A stretch of 64,000 nucleotides of DNA from contig NZ_CP037922.1 in NCBI RefSeq assembly GCF_004355185.1, positions 992,001 through 1,056,000 on the forward strand, given 5' to 3'. The stretch is from Hymenobacter radiodurans (GTDB lineage Bacteria > Bacteroidota > Bacteroidia > Cytophagales > Hymenobacteraceae). Below, piece by piece: positions 47,415 to 56,305 of the stretch. A program made the translations under genes and the position numbers. Under the pieces are notes generated by a model that worked only from the letters and a program-made list of their open reading frames with translations, had not been told where the DNA came from and did no database searches. How positions within the stretch are numbered: the first letter of the stretch is position 1; every line of letters begins with the position of its first letter.

Positions 47415-48734
47415 CTAAGCGCCACGCTGGGGGCGCTGCAACACGGCATTACGCTGTTGCACTTGCTCTGCTTTTGCCCGAATTTCGGCCAGTCCCAGAT
47501 TATGCACACTGCCCAAGTGCGTGGTCGTAAAGTCCCGGTGTGGCACGTAGCTACCATCGTTCACCGCCCGGCCCACCTGCTGGTACGCCTCGCGGAAAGG
47601 CACTCCGGCCTGGATAAGCTGATTGATATTTTCTACGGAGAAAACACCGTCGTATTTGGCCTGGTTCAGCAAGTCGGGCTTGATTTTCAATTGTGGCAAA
47701 GCAAACAGCAGCATATCCAGAATATCCACGAACTGCATCATCGGCTCAAAAAGCAGCTCTTTCAGAAGCTGGAAGTCGCGATGGTAGCCGCTGGGCAGGT
47801 TGTTCACGCACAGCGTGATGGTGTTGGGCAACGCCTGTAAAGCATTGCAACGGGCCCGCACCAGCTCAAATACATCTGGGTTTTTCTTGTGGGGCATGAT
47901 GCTGGAGCCCGTGGTGAAGGCGGGGGGCAATTCTACAAACGCCAGATCCTGACTGTTGTAGAGCACTAAGTCATACGCCATTTTGGAAAGCGTAGCCCCC
48001 ACACCGGCCAGCGCAAAAGCTACCGTTTTCTCGGTTTTGCCGCGTAGCATCTGCGCGCCCACGGCGCTAACCGCTAAGTGGCCAAAGCCCATTTGCTGAG
48101 TTGTCAGCTGCCGATCTATCGGGAAACTGCTGCCAAAACCGGCCCCAGAACCGAGTGGATTCTGATCGGCGACAGTGTGCGCGGCTTCAAACAGCGCAAT
48201 ATCCAGCAACAAATGCTCGGCGTAGGCGGAGAACCACAAGCCGAAGCTGCTGGGCATAGCGGCCTGAAAATGCGTGTATCCGGGCATTAAATCGGCCTGG
48301 TGGGCCTCAGCCTTTTGCAGCAGAATATCCACCAGCGCCATGATTTTAGCGGCAGTTTGCTCCGTGTAGTCTTTCAGGAAAAGCTGAATAGCAGTCAGCA
48401 CCTGGTCGTTGCGGGAGCGGGCGGTATGAATCTTCTTGCCAGCATCACCGAACTTCTCCGTTAGGTAGAATTCGATTTTCGAATGAACGTCTTCAAAGCT
48501 ATCCTCGATGACGAAGCTTCCGGCCGCAATTTCCGCTTCCAATTCATTGAGGCCCTGAACTAACTGGTCTTTTTCCTCGACGGAAATCAGTCCAACCTGC
48601 GCCAGCATTACGGCCTGCGCCTTGGAAGCCAGTACGTCGAAATGAGCCAGGTACATATCCAGCTCCCGATCTTTACCGACGGTGAACCGCTCTATTTTTT
48701 CGTCAACAGCTATACCCTTTTCCCAGATTTTCAT
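47415..48734 (-). CDS. argH: argininosuccinate lyase
   Basis: 439 residues. Last step of arginine synthesis: argininosuccinate to arginine plus fumarate. Seen are HSKIEFYLTEKFGDAGKKIHTARSRNDQV, the HT(HF)-type stretch LMPGYTHFQAAMPSSFG, and the fumarase-superfamily signature GSSIMPHKKNPD. It starts 3 bases after the argE-like stop and is the last gene of the minus-strand group argB-argE-argH. Confidence 0.97.
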   Translation of the reverse strand: MKIWEKGIAVDEKIERFTVGKDRELDMYLAHFDVLASKAQAVMLAQVGLISVEEKDQLVQGLNELEAEIAAGSFVIEDSFEDVHSKIEFYLTEKFGDAGKKIHTARSRNDQVLTAIQLFLKDYTEQTAAKIMALVDILLQKAEAHQADLMPGYTHFQAAMPSSFGLWFSAYAEHLLLDIALFEAAHTVADQNPLGSGAGFGSSFPIDRQLTTQQMGFGHLAVSAVGAQMLRGKTEKTVAFALAGVGATLSKMAYDLVLYNSQDLAFVELPPAFTTGSSIMPHKKNPDVFELVRARCNALQALPNTITLCVNNLPSGYHRDFQLLKELLFEPMMQFVDILDMLLFALPQLKIKPDLLNQAKYDGVFSVENINQLIQAGVPFREAYQQVGRAVNDGSYVPHRDFTTTHLGSVHNLGLAEIRAKAEQVQQRNAVLQRPQRGA

Positions 48735-48737
48735 GTC

Positions 48738-49805
48738 TTAAAAACTAAAGCCTTCCAGCAATTCGATGTAGCCCTTAATGCCGGCTCTCACCTCGCTAAG
48801 GTAAATGTATTCGTCGGGGGTATGGGAGCGGGCCGAATCGCCGGGACCCACTTTGATCGTGTCAAACGGCATAACTGCTTGATCAGAAAGCGTGGCGGAC
48901 CCAAATAGCTTACGGCCCAAATTTGCCCCCCGCTGCACCAGCGGGTGCGTCGGAGCTATGCGCGAAGAGTTCAGATGCACCGACCGTGGCGTCACGTCGG
49001 CTTGTACGTGCTCGCGCACAACAGCCACTATTTCTTCGTTGGAGTACAGCTCGTTGGTGCGCACATCGACCACAAACCGACAGGTATCCGGCACCACGTT
49101 ATGCTGCGAGCCAGCCTGTATCTGCGTCACCGTCATTTTCACGGGCCCCAGAAATTCCGACTCGTTTGGGAAACGGTAGCTTCGCAACCACTGTATATCG
49201 TCCAGCGCTTTGTAGAGAGCGTTTTCGCCTTCGTCGCGGGCAGAGTGGCCGGTACGACCGTGGGCTACGCAATCCAAGACTACCAACCCTTTTTCCGCAA
49301 TAGCCAGATTCATTTGGGTGGGCTCACCGACGATGCCTAAGTCAATCCTGCCCAGCTGAGGCAAAATGCTGCGAATGCCATTCGCGCCCGAAACTTCCTC
49401 CTCCGCGGTAATGGCGCAGATGAGGTTGAAGGCAGGTGGATTCTCCTCGAAATAAAGAAACGTGGCCAGCAAACTCACGGCTGAGGCGCCCGCGTCATTG
49501 CTACCCAGCCCAATGAGCTTGTCGCCTTCCAACACAGCACCAAAAGGATCGGCGGTCCAGCTTGCGCCGGGCTTCACAGTGTCGTGGTGTGAGTTGAGCA
49601 GGATGGTAGGCTTGTGGGGGGCAAAATGCTTTGATACCGCCCACACATTGTTGCCCAATCGGTTAGGCTGAGCGTCATGTGCGGCCAGAAAATCGAAAAT
49701 TAGCTCAGCCGTTTTGTCTTCCTCCCGCGAAAAAGACTGGGTTTGAATCAGCTGAATCAGTAAAGCAATGGCATCTTCGGAAAGCTGCTCGATTAGTCCC
49801 GGCAT
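48738..49805 (-). CDS. argE: M20-family N-acyl amino-acid deacylase (acetylornithine/acylcitrulline deacetylase)
   Basis: 355 residues with the di-zinc peptidase M20 motifs: NSHHDTVKPGASWTADPFGA (His and bridging Asp), LGSNDAGASAVSLLATFLY, ITAEEEVSGANGI (general-base Glu-Glu), and the late His in PGDSARSHTPDEYI. In pathways that carbamylate an acylated ornithine, as the ArgF' here implies, this enzyme removes the acyl group from acyl-citrulline rather than acyl-ornithine. That shift is inference. Its start overlaps the argB end by 13 bases, so the two are translationally coupled. Confidence 0.88.
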   Translation of the reverse strand: MPGLIEQLSEDAIALLIQLIQTQSFSREEDKTAELIFDFLAAHDAQPNRLGNNVWAVSKHFAPHKPTILLNSHHDTVKPGASWTADPFGAVLEGDKLIGLGSNDAGASAVSLLATFLYFEENPPAFNLICAITAEEEVSGANGIRSILPQLGRIDLGIVGEPTQMNLAIAEKGLVVLDCVAHGRTGHSARDEGENALYKALDDIQWLRSYRFPNESEFLGPVKMTVTQIQAGSQHNVVPDTCRFVVDVRTNELYSNEEIVAVVREHVQADVTPRSVHLNSSRIAPTHPLVQRGANLGRKLFGSATLSDQAVMPFDTIKVGPGDSARSHTPDEYIYLSEVRAGIKGYIELLEGFSF

Positions 49806-50574
49806 AGAATGGTTTTTACCGGTTCGTTAATTTTCAGTGCGTTCCCAATAATAACTTTCGATACGCCCTCATCCAGCGCTGCAAAGGCATTGTCAAGCTT
49901 GGGCAGCATACCGGCCGCAATGGCCCCGCTGGCTTTCAAGTCGGCGTAGAGCGAGGGCGTGATTTGCGGAATCACGGAGCTTTCGTCGTTTACATCAGCC
50001 AGCACACCGTCTTTCTCGAAGCAGAAATGCAGCTCTACTTGGTAAGAATGGGCTAGCGCGCGGGCCAAGGTGCTGGCAATGGTATCGGCGTTGGTGTTGA
50101 GGAGCTGGCCCTGTCCGTCGTGGGTGATAGCGCAGAATACGGGCGTCAAATTGCCCCCAGCAGCAGTTCTATCAACTTTGTATTGATACTTTGCTTCTGC
50201 AAGTCGCCCACATAGCCGTAGTCAATTTCTCCCACGGCGCGCATCGTAGCCTGAATAACATTACCATCAGCACCGGACAGGCCCAGCGCATTTACGCCGG
50301 CTTGCTGGAGCAGGGCCACAATTTGCTTGTTTGTTTTGCCGGCATAAAACATGGTCACTACGTCCAGCGTGGCGGCGTCGGTGATGCGGCGGCCGTTCAC
50401 CATGTTGGGCAGCATACCCAGCGTCGTCAACAGCTCATTGGCGCCTTTGCCGCCGCCGTGCACCACAATTTTTTTGCCCCCCACTTGTGCCAGCTCCTTT
50501 AAGAACTGAGTAAGCTGAGCCGTATCGTCAATAATTCCACCACCGATCTTAAATATTTTCAGGACTTCGCTCAT
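49793..50574 (-). CDS. argB: N-acetyl(acyl)glutamate kinase, frame-broken
   Basis: It phosphorylates N-acylglutamate, the second step of the acylated arginine route. From the ATG at 50,574 (MSEVLKIFKIGGGIIDD) the sequence has VVHGGGKGANELLTTL, NGRRITDAATLDVVTMFYAGK and GLSGADGNVIQATM, then goes out of frame at CTGGGGGCAATTTG (C5 at 50,154-50,158). One more G gives ELLLGGNLTPVFCAITHDGQGQLLNTNADTIAS and a complete 260-residue kinase ending at 49,793. The full conserved sequence on both sides argues for a base-count error, not a pseudogene. First gene of the argB-argE-argH group. Confidence 0.94.
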
Positions 50575-51157
50575 TCGGTTAAAAAGTAAAAAAGGGGCAC
50601 TGTGACCCATGGAATCCGAGAATTTGTATATACCTCAACTCTCCGCTCACTCCAAGCTGGCGATACGCAGCAGGTTTTTTAGAGCCGGGCGGGTAAAGTT
50701 TCCAAAAAAAAACATCTAGTTTTGCAACGATTTAGCGGTCTATTCAATTTAAACCGCATAAACCCACACCGTGTCCCGGTAGCTGTCATGATTCTTCTCT
50801 CTTCTATTGCACTTCTGCTGCGGCCCACATTGGCCCTGCGAACAATGCCAGCTTGATAGCTGGCTTGCAATATTTCGCCTGCGTTTTTCAGAACGATAAA
50901 AACCGGCACCGGGGACTTGAAATACCCCAGTAAAGAGAACTTCTACTGAATCATTGATTGACACGAGTGTAAGCCAAAGTGTGCCCTTTCCCGGCTAATT
51001 CCCGTAATAACCTCCTATAGTCGGGTTCCCAAGCTGGATCCTTTTCTTCTGGGTCTCTCTTACCGCCGGTTTCGGTTGCTGCGTAGGCTTGTTTGTAAGC
51101 TGCGCTTTTCTACTACATCCTTTCCTGCCTGTCTATTAGGCATCTAGTAGTTATCCC
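50575..51157. promoter_or_regulatory. 583-bp divergent control region of the two arginine gene groups
   Basis: No long gene is seen. On the plus strand a perfect -7 box TAGTTTTG lies at 50717-50724 (weak -33), which would give a leader of about 430 bases before the acyltransferase start at 51,158. Inside that leader a 22-codon frame (50788-50856, MILLSSIALLLRPTLALRTM...) ends within a hairpin GCCAGCT-TGAT-AGCTGGC. The peptide is Leu-rich rather than Arg-rich, so I do not claim attenuation. No riboswitch or tRNA is recognised. Confidence 0.45.
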
Positions 51158-51739
51158 ATGATAATACGAGTAGCCAATGCCGCCGATGCGCGGTATGTGG
51201 AAACACTTTGTCAATGGTACGAGGAATCGGCCAAACAGCGGGGCGTAGGCATTGCCAAGCGCGACCCCGAATACGTGCGCAAGAAAATGCTGAAAGGCGA
51301 CTCCATCATTGCCTTTATCGACAATGAGCTGGCAGGTTTCTGCTATATCGAAACCTTCGAGGACAACAAGTTTGTGGTCAACTCGGGCCTGATTGTGAAT
51401 ACCGCCTTGCGCAAGGAAGGCCTAGGGCGCGCCATCAAGCACGAGGTGTTCAAGCTCTCGCGCACTAAGTACCCAGCGGCCAAGATTTTCGGTATTACCA
51501 CCAGCTTGGCAGTTATGAAGATCAATACGGAGCTAGGCTATAAGCCCGTGACCTTCACGGAACTAACGCGAAGCGACGACTTCTGGAAGGGCTGTTCCAG
51601 CTGCAAGAACTACCCGATTCTCATGGAGAATGAGCGCAAAATGTGCCTGTGCACCGGCATGGTCTACGATACCCTAAACGACCAATATAGCCAGCAGGCC
51701 CAGGAAACCATTGATTTCATCGAACCTCGTAAGCAATAA
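51158..51739 (+). CDS. GNAT acyltransferase, probable N-acylglutamate synthase of the arginine pathway
   Basis: 193 residues. The GNAT core is visible: N-terminal IIRVANAADARYVETLCQWYEE, acceptor strands IIAFIDNELAGFCYIETF, and the acetyl-CoA loop region LRKEGLGRAIKHEVFKLS. A C-terminal Cys set GCSSCKNY...MCLCTGM looks like a metal or structural site and is unusual for a GNAT. It is the first gene of acyltransferase-argG-argC-argD, and its stop overlaps the argG start (TAATG). The position at the head of the operon, with no argJ or classical argA present, suggests it acylates glutamate. That function is inference. Confidence 0.82.
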   Translation: MIIRVANAADARYVETLCQWYEESAKQRGVGIAKRDPEYVRKKMLKGDSIIAFIDNELAGFCYIETFEDNKFVVNSGLIVNTALRKEGLGRAIKHEVFKLSRTKYPAAKIFGITTSLAVMKINTELGYKPVTFTELTRSDDFWKGCSSCKNYPILMENERKMCLCTGMVYDTLNDQYSQQAQETIDFIEPRKQ

Positions 51740-52926
51740 TGAAAAAGGTAGTTTTAGCGTACAGTGGCGGTCTGGATACGTCGTACTGCGTGGTGTATCT
51801 GACCAAAGAGCTAGGCTTGGAAGTACACACGGTCATTGTCAACTCGGGGGGCTTTTCTGCCGAGGAATTGCAAAGCATTGAGACGCGGGCCTACGAGTTG
51901 GGTTCGTCCAAGCACGAAGTAATCGATGTCACGGAGCGCTTCTATAAAGACTGTCTGCGGTTTTTGCTGTTCGGCAACGTCCTGAAAAACGACACCTATC
52001 CGCTCTCTGTTAGCGCCGAGCGCATGTTTCAGTCGCTGGCACTAGCCGAGTATGCTCGAGAGCATAAGGCCGACTACATCGCCCACGGTAGCACCGGCGC
52101 CGGCAACGACCAGGTGCGCTTCGATGTGGCTTTCTCCGTGATTGCGCCCAACACCGAAATCATTACGCCCATCCGCGACCAGAAGCTCTCCCGTCAAGCC
52201 GAAATCGAGTATCTGCGCAGCCACGGCGTAGAAATGAGTTGGGAAAAGGCCAAATATTCCATTAACAAAGGTATCTGGGGCACGAGCGTGGGCGGCGTCG
52301 AAACGCTGACTTCGAATCAAGCGCTGCCCGAAACGGCTTATCCCACCCAGTTGCAGCAAGCAGAACCTACTTCTATCGAAGTTACCTTCGAAAAAGGTGA
52401 GCCTGTAGCCTTGAACGGCCAGAAAATGCCCCCCGTGCAGCTTATTCAAGAGTTGAACGAGCTAGCCGGTCAATACGCTATCGGCCGCGACATCCACGTG
52501 GGCGACACGATTCTGGGTATCAAGGGCCGCGTAGGCTTCGAAGCTCCGGCTCCGCTGATTCTGATCAAAGCGCACCATTTGTTGGAGAAGCACACCTCAT
52601 CGCGTTGGCAGCTACTGCATAAGGACTACATCGCCAACTGGTACGGCACGCTGCTGCACGAAGCCCAATACCTTGATCCAGTTATGCGCGACATGGAAGC
52701 TTTCTTGGAGTCGTCGCAGGCGCGCGTGTCGGGCACGGTGTTTATCAAGCTGAAGCCATATCAGTTTGAGCTGCAAGGCATTGATTCCAAGTATGATATG
52801 ATGCGCTCCAAAGTGGCGACCTACGGCGAGGAAAATGACGCCTGGGATGCCCGCGACGCGCAAGGCTTCATCAAAATATTCAGCAACCAGCTTAAAATTC
52901 ACAGCAGCTTCAATGGCGAAGGTTAA
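51739..52926 (+). CDS. argG: argininosuccinate synthase
   Basis: 395 residues. It joins citrulline and aspartate with ATP. N-terminal P-loop VVLAYSGGLDTSYCVVYL, the HGSTGAGNDQVRFD motif, YSINKGIWGTSVGGVETL and LIKAHHLLEKHTSSRWQLLHKDYIANWYG are all present. Overlaps the acyltransferase stop by one base and overlaps argC by 14 bases, a tightly coupled operon. Confidence 0.97.
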   Translation: MKKVVLAYSGGLDTSYCVVYLTKELGLEVHTVIVNSGGFSAEELQSIETRAYELGSSKHEVIDVTERFYKDCLRFLLFGNVLKNDTYPLSVSAERMFQSLALAEYAREHKADYIAHGSTGAGNDQVRFDVAFSVIAPNTEIITPIRDQKLSRQAEIEYLRSHGVEMSWEKAKYSINKGIWGTSVGGVETLTSNQALPETAYPTQLQQAEPTSIEVTFEKGEPVALNGQKMPPVQLIQELNELAGQYAIGRDIHVGDTILGIKGRVGFEAPAPLILIKAHHLLEKHTSSRWQLLHKDYIANWYGTLLHEAQYLDPVMRDMEAFLESSQARVSGTVFIKLKPYQFELQGIDSKYDMMRSKVATYGEENDAWDARDAQGFIKIFSNQLKIHSSFNGEG

Positions 52927-53896
52927 GGTAGGCATCGTGGGCGGGGCCGGCTACACGGCCGGCGAGCTGATCCGCATTCTGCTGCAACATTCGCAGGTGA
53001 CGATTGGCGCGGTGGTCAGCTCTTCCAACGCGGGTAACCCCGTCTACCAAGTGCACGATGATCTGGTGGGCGAAACCGACCTGCGTTTTCAAAGCGACCT
53101 GAACGGCGATGAAGAGGTAGTTTTTCTATGCCTAGGTCACGGCAATTCGCGCAGCTTTCTGGAGAAAAACGCCGTGCCAGCAGGAGCTAAAATCATTGAC
53201 TTAAGCAATGACTTTCGGCTGAATGCGGATAAAGAAGTAGCCGGACGCAGCTTTGTGTACGGACTGCCTGAACTGAACAAAGCCGCTATTCAGTCGGCGC
53301 AGAACATTGCCAATCCTGGGTGCTTTGCTACGGCTATTCAACTGGCATTGCTGCCGCTGGCGCAAGCCGGGCAGCTTACCGATGATGTGCACGTATCGGC
53401 TATTACGGGCTCTACGGGCGCTGGGCAGAGCTTATCGGAGACAGTACACTTCTCTTGGCGCACCAGCAATATATCCATCTATAAGCCCTTCACTCACCAG
53501 CACCTCGGCGAAATAGGGGAGAGCTTAGCGCAACTCCAGCCGCAGTTGGAAGGTGATATGCATTTCATTCCGTACCGCGGCAATTTCTCGCGCGGCATCT
53601 TCGCCAGCGTGTACACGCCGTCCGATTTAAGTCAGGACGAGGCGCGGCAGCTGTTCAAGGATTTCTACGCTGATGCTCCTTTCACAACTGTATCGGACAA
53701 GGAAATTCACCTCAAGCAGGTAGTGAACACCAACAAGTGTTTGCTGCACGTGCAGAAATTCGGCAAGCAACTGCTCATCACGTCGGTTATCGACAACTTA
53801 GTAAAGGGTGCCTCCGGGCAGGCTGTGCAGAACATGAACCTGCTCCTTGGGTACCCCGAAAACGAAGGACTCCAGCTTAAATCAGTCGCTTTCTAA
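52913..53896 (+). CDS. argC: N-acetyl(acyl)-gamma-glutamyl-phosphate reductase
   Basis: 327 residues from the ATG at 52,913, inside the argG end. An upstream in-frame extension lies wholly inside argG and is rejected. NADP-binding KVGIVGGAGYTAGELIRIL, HGNSRSFL, the catalytic Cys in NPGCFATAIQLALLPL, and SGSTGAG-like ITGSTGAGQSLSE with HLGEIGESL and MHFIPYRGNFSRGI follow. It reduces acylglutamyl phosphate to the semialdehyde. Its stop overlaps the argD start (TAATG). Confidence 0.96.
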   Translation: MAKVKVGIVGGAGYTAGELIRILLQHSQVTIGAVVSSSNAGNPVYQVHDDLVGETDLRFQSDLNGDEEVVFLCLGHGNSRSFLEKNAVPAGAKIIDLSNDFRLNADKEVAGRSFVYGLPELNKAAIQSAQNIANPGCFATAIQLALLPLAQAGQLTDDVHVSAITGSTGAGQSLSETVHFSWRTSNISIYKPFTHQHLGEIGESLAQLQPQLEGDMHFIPYRGNFSRGIFASVYTPSDLSQDEARQLFKDFYADAPFTTVSDKEIHLKQVVNTNKCLLHVQKFGKQLLITSVIDNLVKGASGQAVQNMNLLLGYPENEGLQLKSVAF

Positions 53897-55059
53897 TGGA
53901 TTTATTCAACGTTTACCCGCTTGTTAACATCACGCCGGTAAAGGCGCTGGGCGCAACGCTTTGGGACGAAAACGGCCAAGAGTACCTGGATTTTTACGGC
54001 GGCCACGCCGTTATTTCTATTGGTCACAGCCACCCGCACTACGTCCGCCGCATCAGTGAGCAGCTGAACCAGATCGGGTTTTACTCTAACTCCGTTCAAA
54101 TCCCAATTCAGGCGGAACTGGCGCAAAAGCTGGGTGAGGTGTCGGGCTATCCTGACTATAGCTTGTTCCTGTGTAACTCTGGTGCCGAAGCCAACGAGAA
54201 TGCACTGAAGCTGGCTTCGTTTCATACGGGCAAAAAGCACGTCGTTGCCTTCAAAGGCGCCTTCCACGGCCGCACCTCCGGCGCTGTAGCTGCCACTGAT
54301 AATGCCAAGATTGTCGCGCCCTTCAACGCGGGCCACGGCATCTCCTTCGTCGGCTATGATCTGGCCGAAGTGGAGCGCGTGATACAGACTGAAGAGGTTT
54401 GCGCCGTCATCGTGGAGCCAATTCAGGGCGTGGGGGGCATTATTATGCCGTCTGACGAATTTCTCCAAGGCCTCGCGGCGCTCTGCAAAACTCACGGCGT
54501 GGTGCTCATTGCTGATGAAGTGCAAAGTGGCTACGGTCGTAGCGGCCGTTTCTTTGCCCATCAGCATGCTGGTATTCAGCCCGATATTATTTCGGTAGCC
54601 AAGGGCATGGGCAACGGCTTCCCTATCGGTGGCATCCTGATTTCGCCGGAGTTGAAGGCGTCGTATGGCTTGCTGGGCACTACGTTTGGCGGCAACCATT
54701 TGGCCTGCGCCGCAGCGCTGGCAGTATTAGAGGTCATTGAGCAGGAAAATCTGATAGCCCACGCCAACGAACTGGGGGGCTTTTTACGGGCCGAATTGGA
54801 AGCCCACGCTGGCGCTCAGGAAATCCGTGGCCGTGGCCTGATGGTCGGCATCAAGTATGACTTCCCCATCAAAGACCTGCGCGACAAACTGCTGATGGAA
54901 AAGCACATCTTTGTGGGCAATGCCTCCGACCCAATGGTGCTCCGCCTGCTGCCGCCGCTCAACATCACGAAGGTAGAGGTAGACCAGTTCCTACAGGCAT
55001 TGTACGACTTGACAGAGAAGTCAGTCGATGTCATTCACCAGGCTTCGGCACTGGATTAG
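53896..55059 (+). CDS. argD: acetyl(acyl)ornithine aminotransferase
   Basis: 387 residues, a class III PLP aminotransferase. Landmarks are DFYGGHAVISIGHSHP, LCNSGAEANENALKLAS, FKGAFHGRTSGAVAATDN, the PLP Asp in VLIADEVQSGYGRSGRFFAHQ, the Schiff-base Lys in IISVAKGMGNGFPIGGIL, and LGTTFGGNHLACAAALAVLE. It converts acylglutamate semialdehyde to acylornithine. Last gene of the coupled acyltransferase-argG-argC-argD set. The repeat at 55072-55163 lies between it and carA. Confidence 0.95.
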   Translation: MDLFNVYPLVNITPVKALGATLWDENGQEYLDFYGGHAVISIGHSHPHYVRRISEQLNQIGFYSNSVQIPIQAELAQKLGEVSGYPDYSLFLCNSGAEANENALKLASFHTGKKHVVAFKGAFHGRTSGAVAATDNAKIVAPFNAGHGISFVGYDLAEVERVIQTEEVCAVIVEPIQGVGGIIMPSDEFLQGLAALCKTHGVVLIADEVQSGYGRSGRFFAHQHAGIQPDIISVAKGMGNGFPIGGILISPELKASYGLLGTTFGGNHLACAAALAVLEVIEQENLIAHANELGGFLRAELEAHAGAQEIRGRGLMVGIKYDFPIKDLRDKLLMEKHIFVGNASDPMVLRLLPPLNITKVEVDQFLQALYDLTEKSVDVIHQASALD

Positions 55060-55071
55060 AACAGTGTAGAA

Positions 55072-55163
55072 ACGCGACACTTTGCGTCTCGTATTGGACG
55101 GCTCGCACTAAATTGCAGGCTCGACAACGTCAGCAACGCTTGAGACGCGAAGTGTCGCGTCTC
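55072..55163. repeat. inverted repeat of the GACGCGA-TCGCGTC type between argD and carA
   Basis: The 19-base arms at 55072-55090 and 55142-55160 match as reverse complements at 18 of 19 positions, around a 51-base spacer. The right arm is itself a hairpin: AGACGCGA-AGTG-TCGCGTCT (55144-55163). This is a different sequence family from the GCATGACGTTC repeats. It may be a mobile-repeat scar or a weak transcription or processing signal inside the operon. Confidence 0.75.
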
Positions 55164-55183
55164 TGTATCCTAAGACACGATAA

Positions 55184-56260
55184 ATGAAGCAAGTAAAGCT
55201 GGTGCTCGAAGACGGCACCGAAATCGAGGGTACATCCTTCGGCGCATTTACGTCCGCTGCGGGCGAGGTGGTGTTCAGCACAGCCATGACGGGCTACCCG
55301 GAAAACCTAACAGATCCATCTTTCGCCGGTCAGATTCTGGTGCTGACTTACCCCATGGTGGGCAACTACGGCGTACCAGGCGAGGAACTATACGAGTCCA
55401 TTTCCCGGATTTTCGAGTCTGATAAGATTCACATTGCCGGCCTGGTTGTAAATTACTACTCCGAGGAACACAGCCACTGGAACGCCGCCAAGAGCCTCGG
55501 CGACTGGCTGAAAGAGTACAACATTCCCGGCATTTTCGGCGTCGATACCCGGATGCTCACCAAGAAGCTGCGCGAGAAAGGGGCCATGCTGGGCAAGATT
55601 GTCGCCGAAGTCGATGTGCCACTCCACGACCCTAACCAAGAGAACCTGGTGGCCCAGGTAAGCCCTGCTGGCGTGCAGCATTACGGCAACGGCCAGCACA
55701 AAATTGTGCTCGTTGACTGCGGCACCAAGACCAATATCATCCGCTGCTTCTTGGAGCGCGACGTAGAGTTGATCCGTGTGCCGTGGGACTACGACTTCAC
55801 CACGCTCGACTACGACGGCCTATTCCTCAGCAATGGCCCCGGCGACCCAAAAATGTGCACCGCCACCATCGGACACCTCCAAACTGCTTTGCAGCAGGAT
55901 AAGCCCATCTTCGGCATTTGCCTGGGCTCCCAGCTCATGGGCCTAGCCGCGGGTGGCGACACATTCAAGCTGAAGTATGGCCACCGCAGCCACAACCAGC
56001 CGGTGCTACTCACAGGCACCAAGCGTAGCTACATCACCTCGCAAAACCACGGCTTCGCGGTAGACACTCATACGCTTCCCGCCGAGTGGACCATGCTGTT
56101 CGAGAACCTAAACGACGGCACCTGCGAAGGCATCAAGCACAAAACCAAACCCTTCTTCTCCACCCAGTTCCACCCCGAAGCCGCCGGCGGCCCCCAGGAT
56201 ACGGAGTTTTTGTTTGATGATTTTTTGAAGGCTGTGGCGGAGCATAAAGCAGCTAAGTAG
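55184..56260 (+). CDS. carA: carbamoyl-phosphate synthase small subunit
   Basis: 358 residues. It hydrolyses glutamine and feeds ammonia to CarB to make carbamoyl phosphate for arginine and pyrimidines. N-terminal CPSase domain (TSAAGEVVFSTAMTGYPENLTDPS), then a class I glutamine amidotransferase domain with the catalytic Cys in FGICLGSQLMGLAAGG and His-Glu in FSTQFHPEAAGG. The residue after CLG is Ser, where many homologues have His or Asn. Separated from carB by two unknown genes. Confidence 0.96.
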   Translation: MKQVKLVLEDGTEIEGTSFGAFTSAAGEVVFSTAMTGYPENLTDPSFAGQILVLTYPMVGNYGVPGEELYESISRIFESDKIHIAGLVVNYYSEEHSHWNAAKSLGDWLKEYNIPGIFGVDTRMLTKKLREKGAMLGKIVAEVDVPLHDPNQENLVAQVSPAGVQHYGNGQHKIVLVDCGTKTNIIRCFLERDVELIRVPWDYDFTTLDYDGLFLSNGPGDPKMCTATIGHLQTALQQDKPIFGICLGSQLMGLAAGGDTFKLKYGHRSHNQPVLLTGTKRSYITSQNHGFAVDTHTLPAEWTMLFENLNDGTCEGIKHKTKPFFSTQFHPEAAGGPQDTEFLFDDFLKAVAEHKAAK

Positions 56261-56305
56261 ATTGGCCTAGAACGGCATGCCCAGCACCATGTAAATCTGA
56301 TAGCT

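Noticed and set aside
10986..50158. Phase variation through G-tract slippage at the five broken genes
   Set aside because: prfB and argB are core genes, and a six-base tract is short for phase variation. Undercounted bases explain all five in the same direction.
50788..50856. Arginine attenuator leader peptide
   Set aside because: The 22-residue frame has two Arg but seven Leu codons, and no terminator/anti-terminator pair is clear.
53902..54699. 265-codon open frame on the minus strand inside argD
   Set aside because: Shadow of argD; argD carries all catalytic motifs and the antisense peptide has none.
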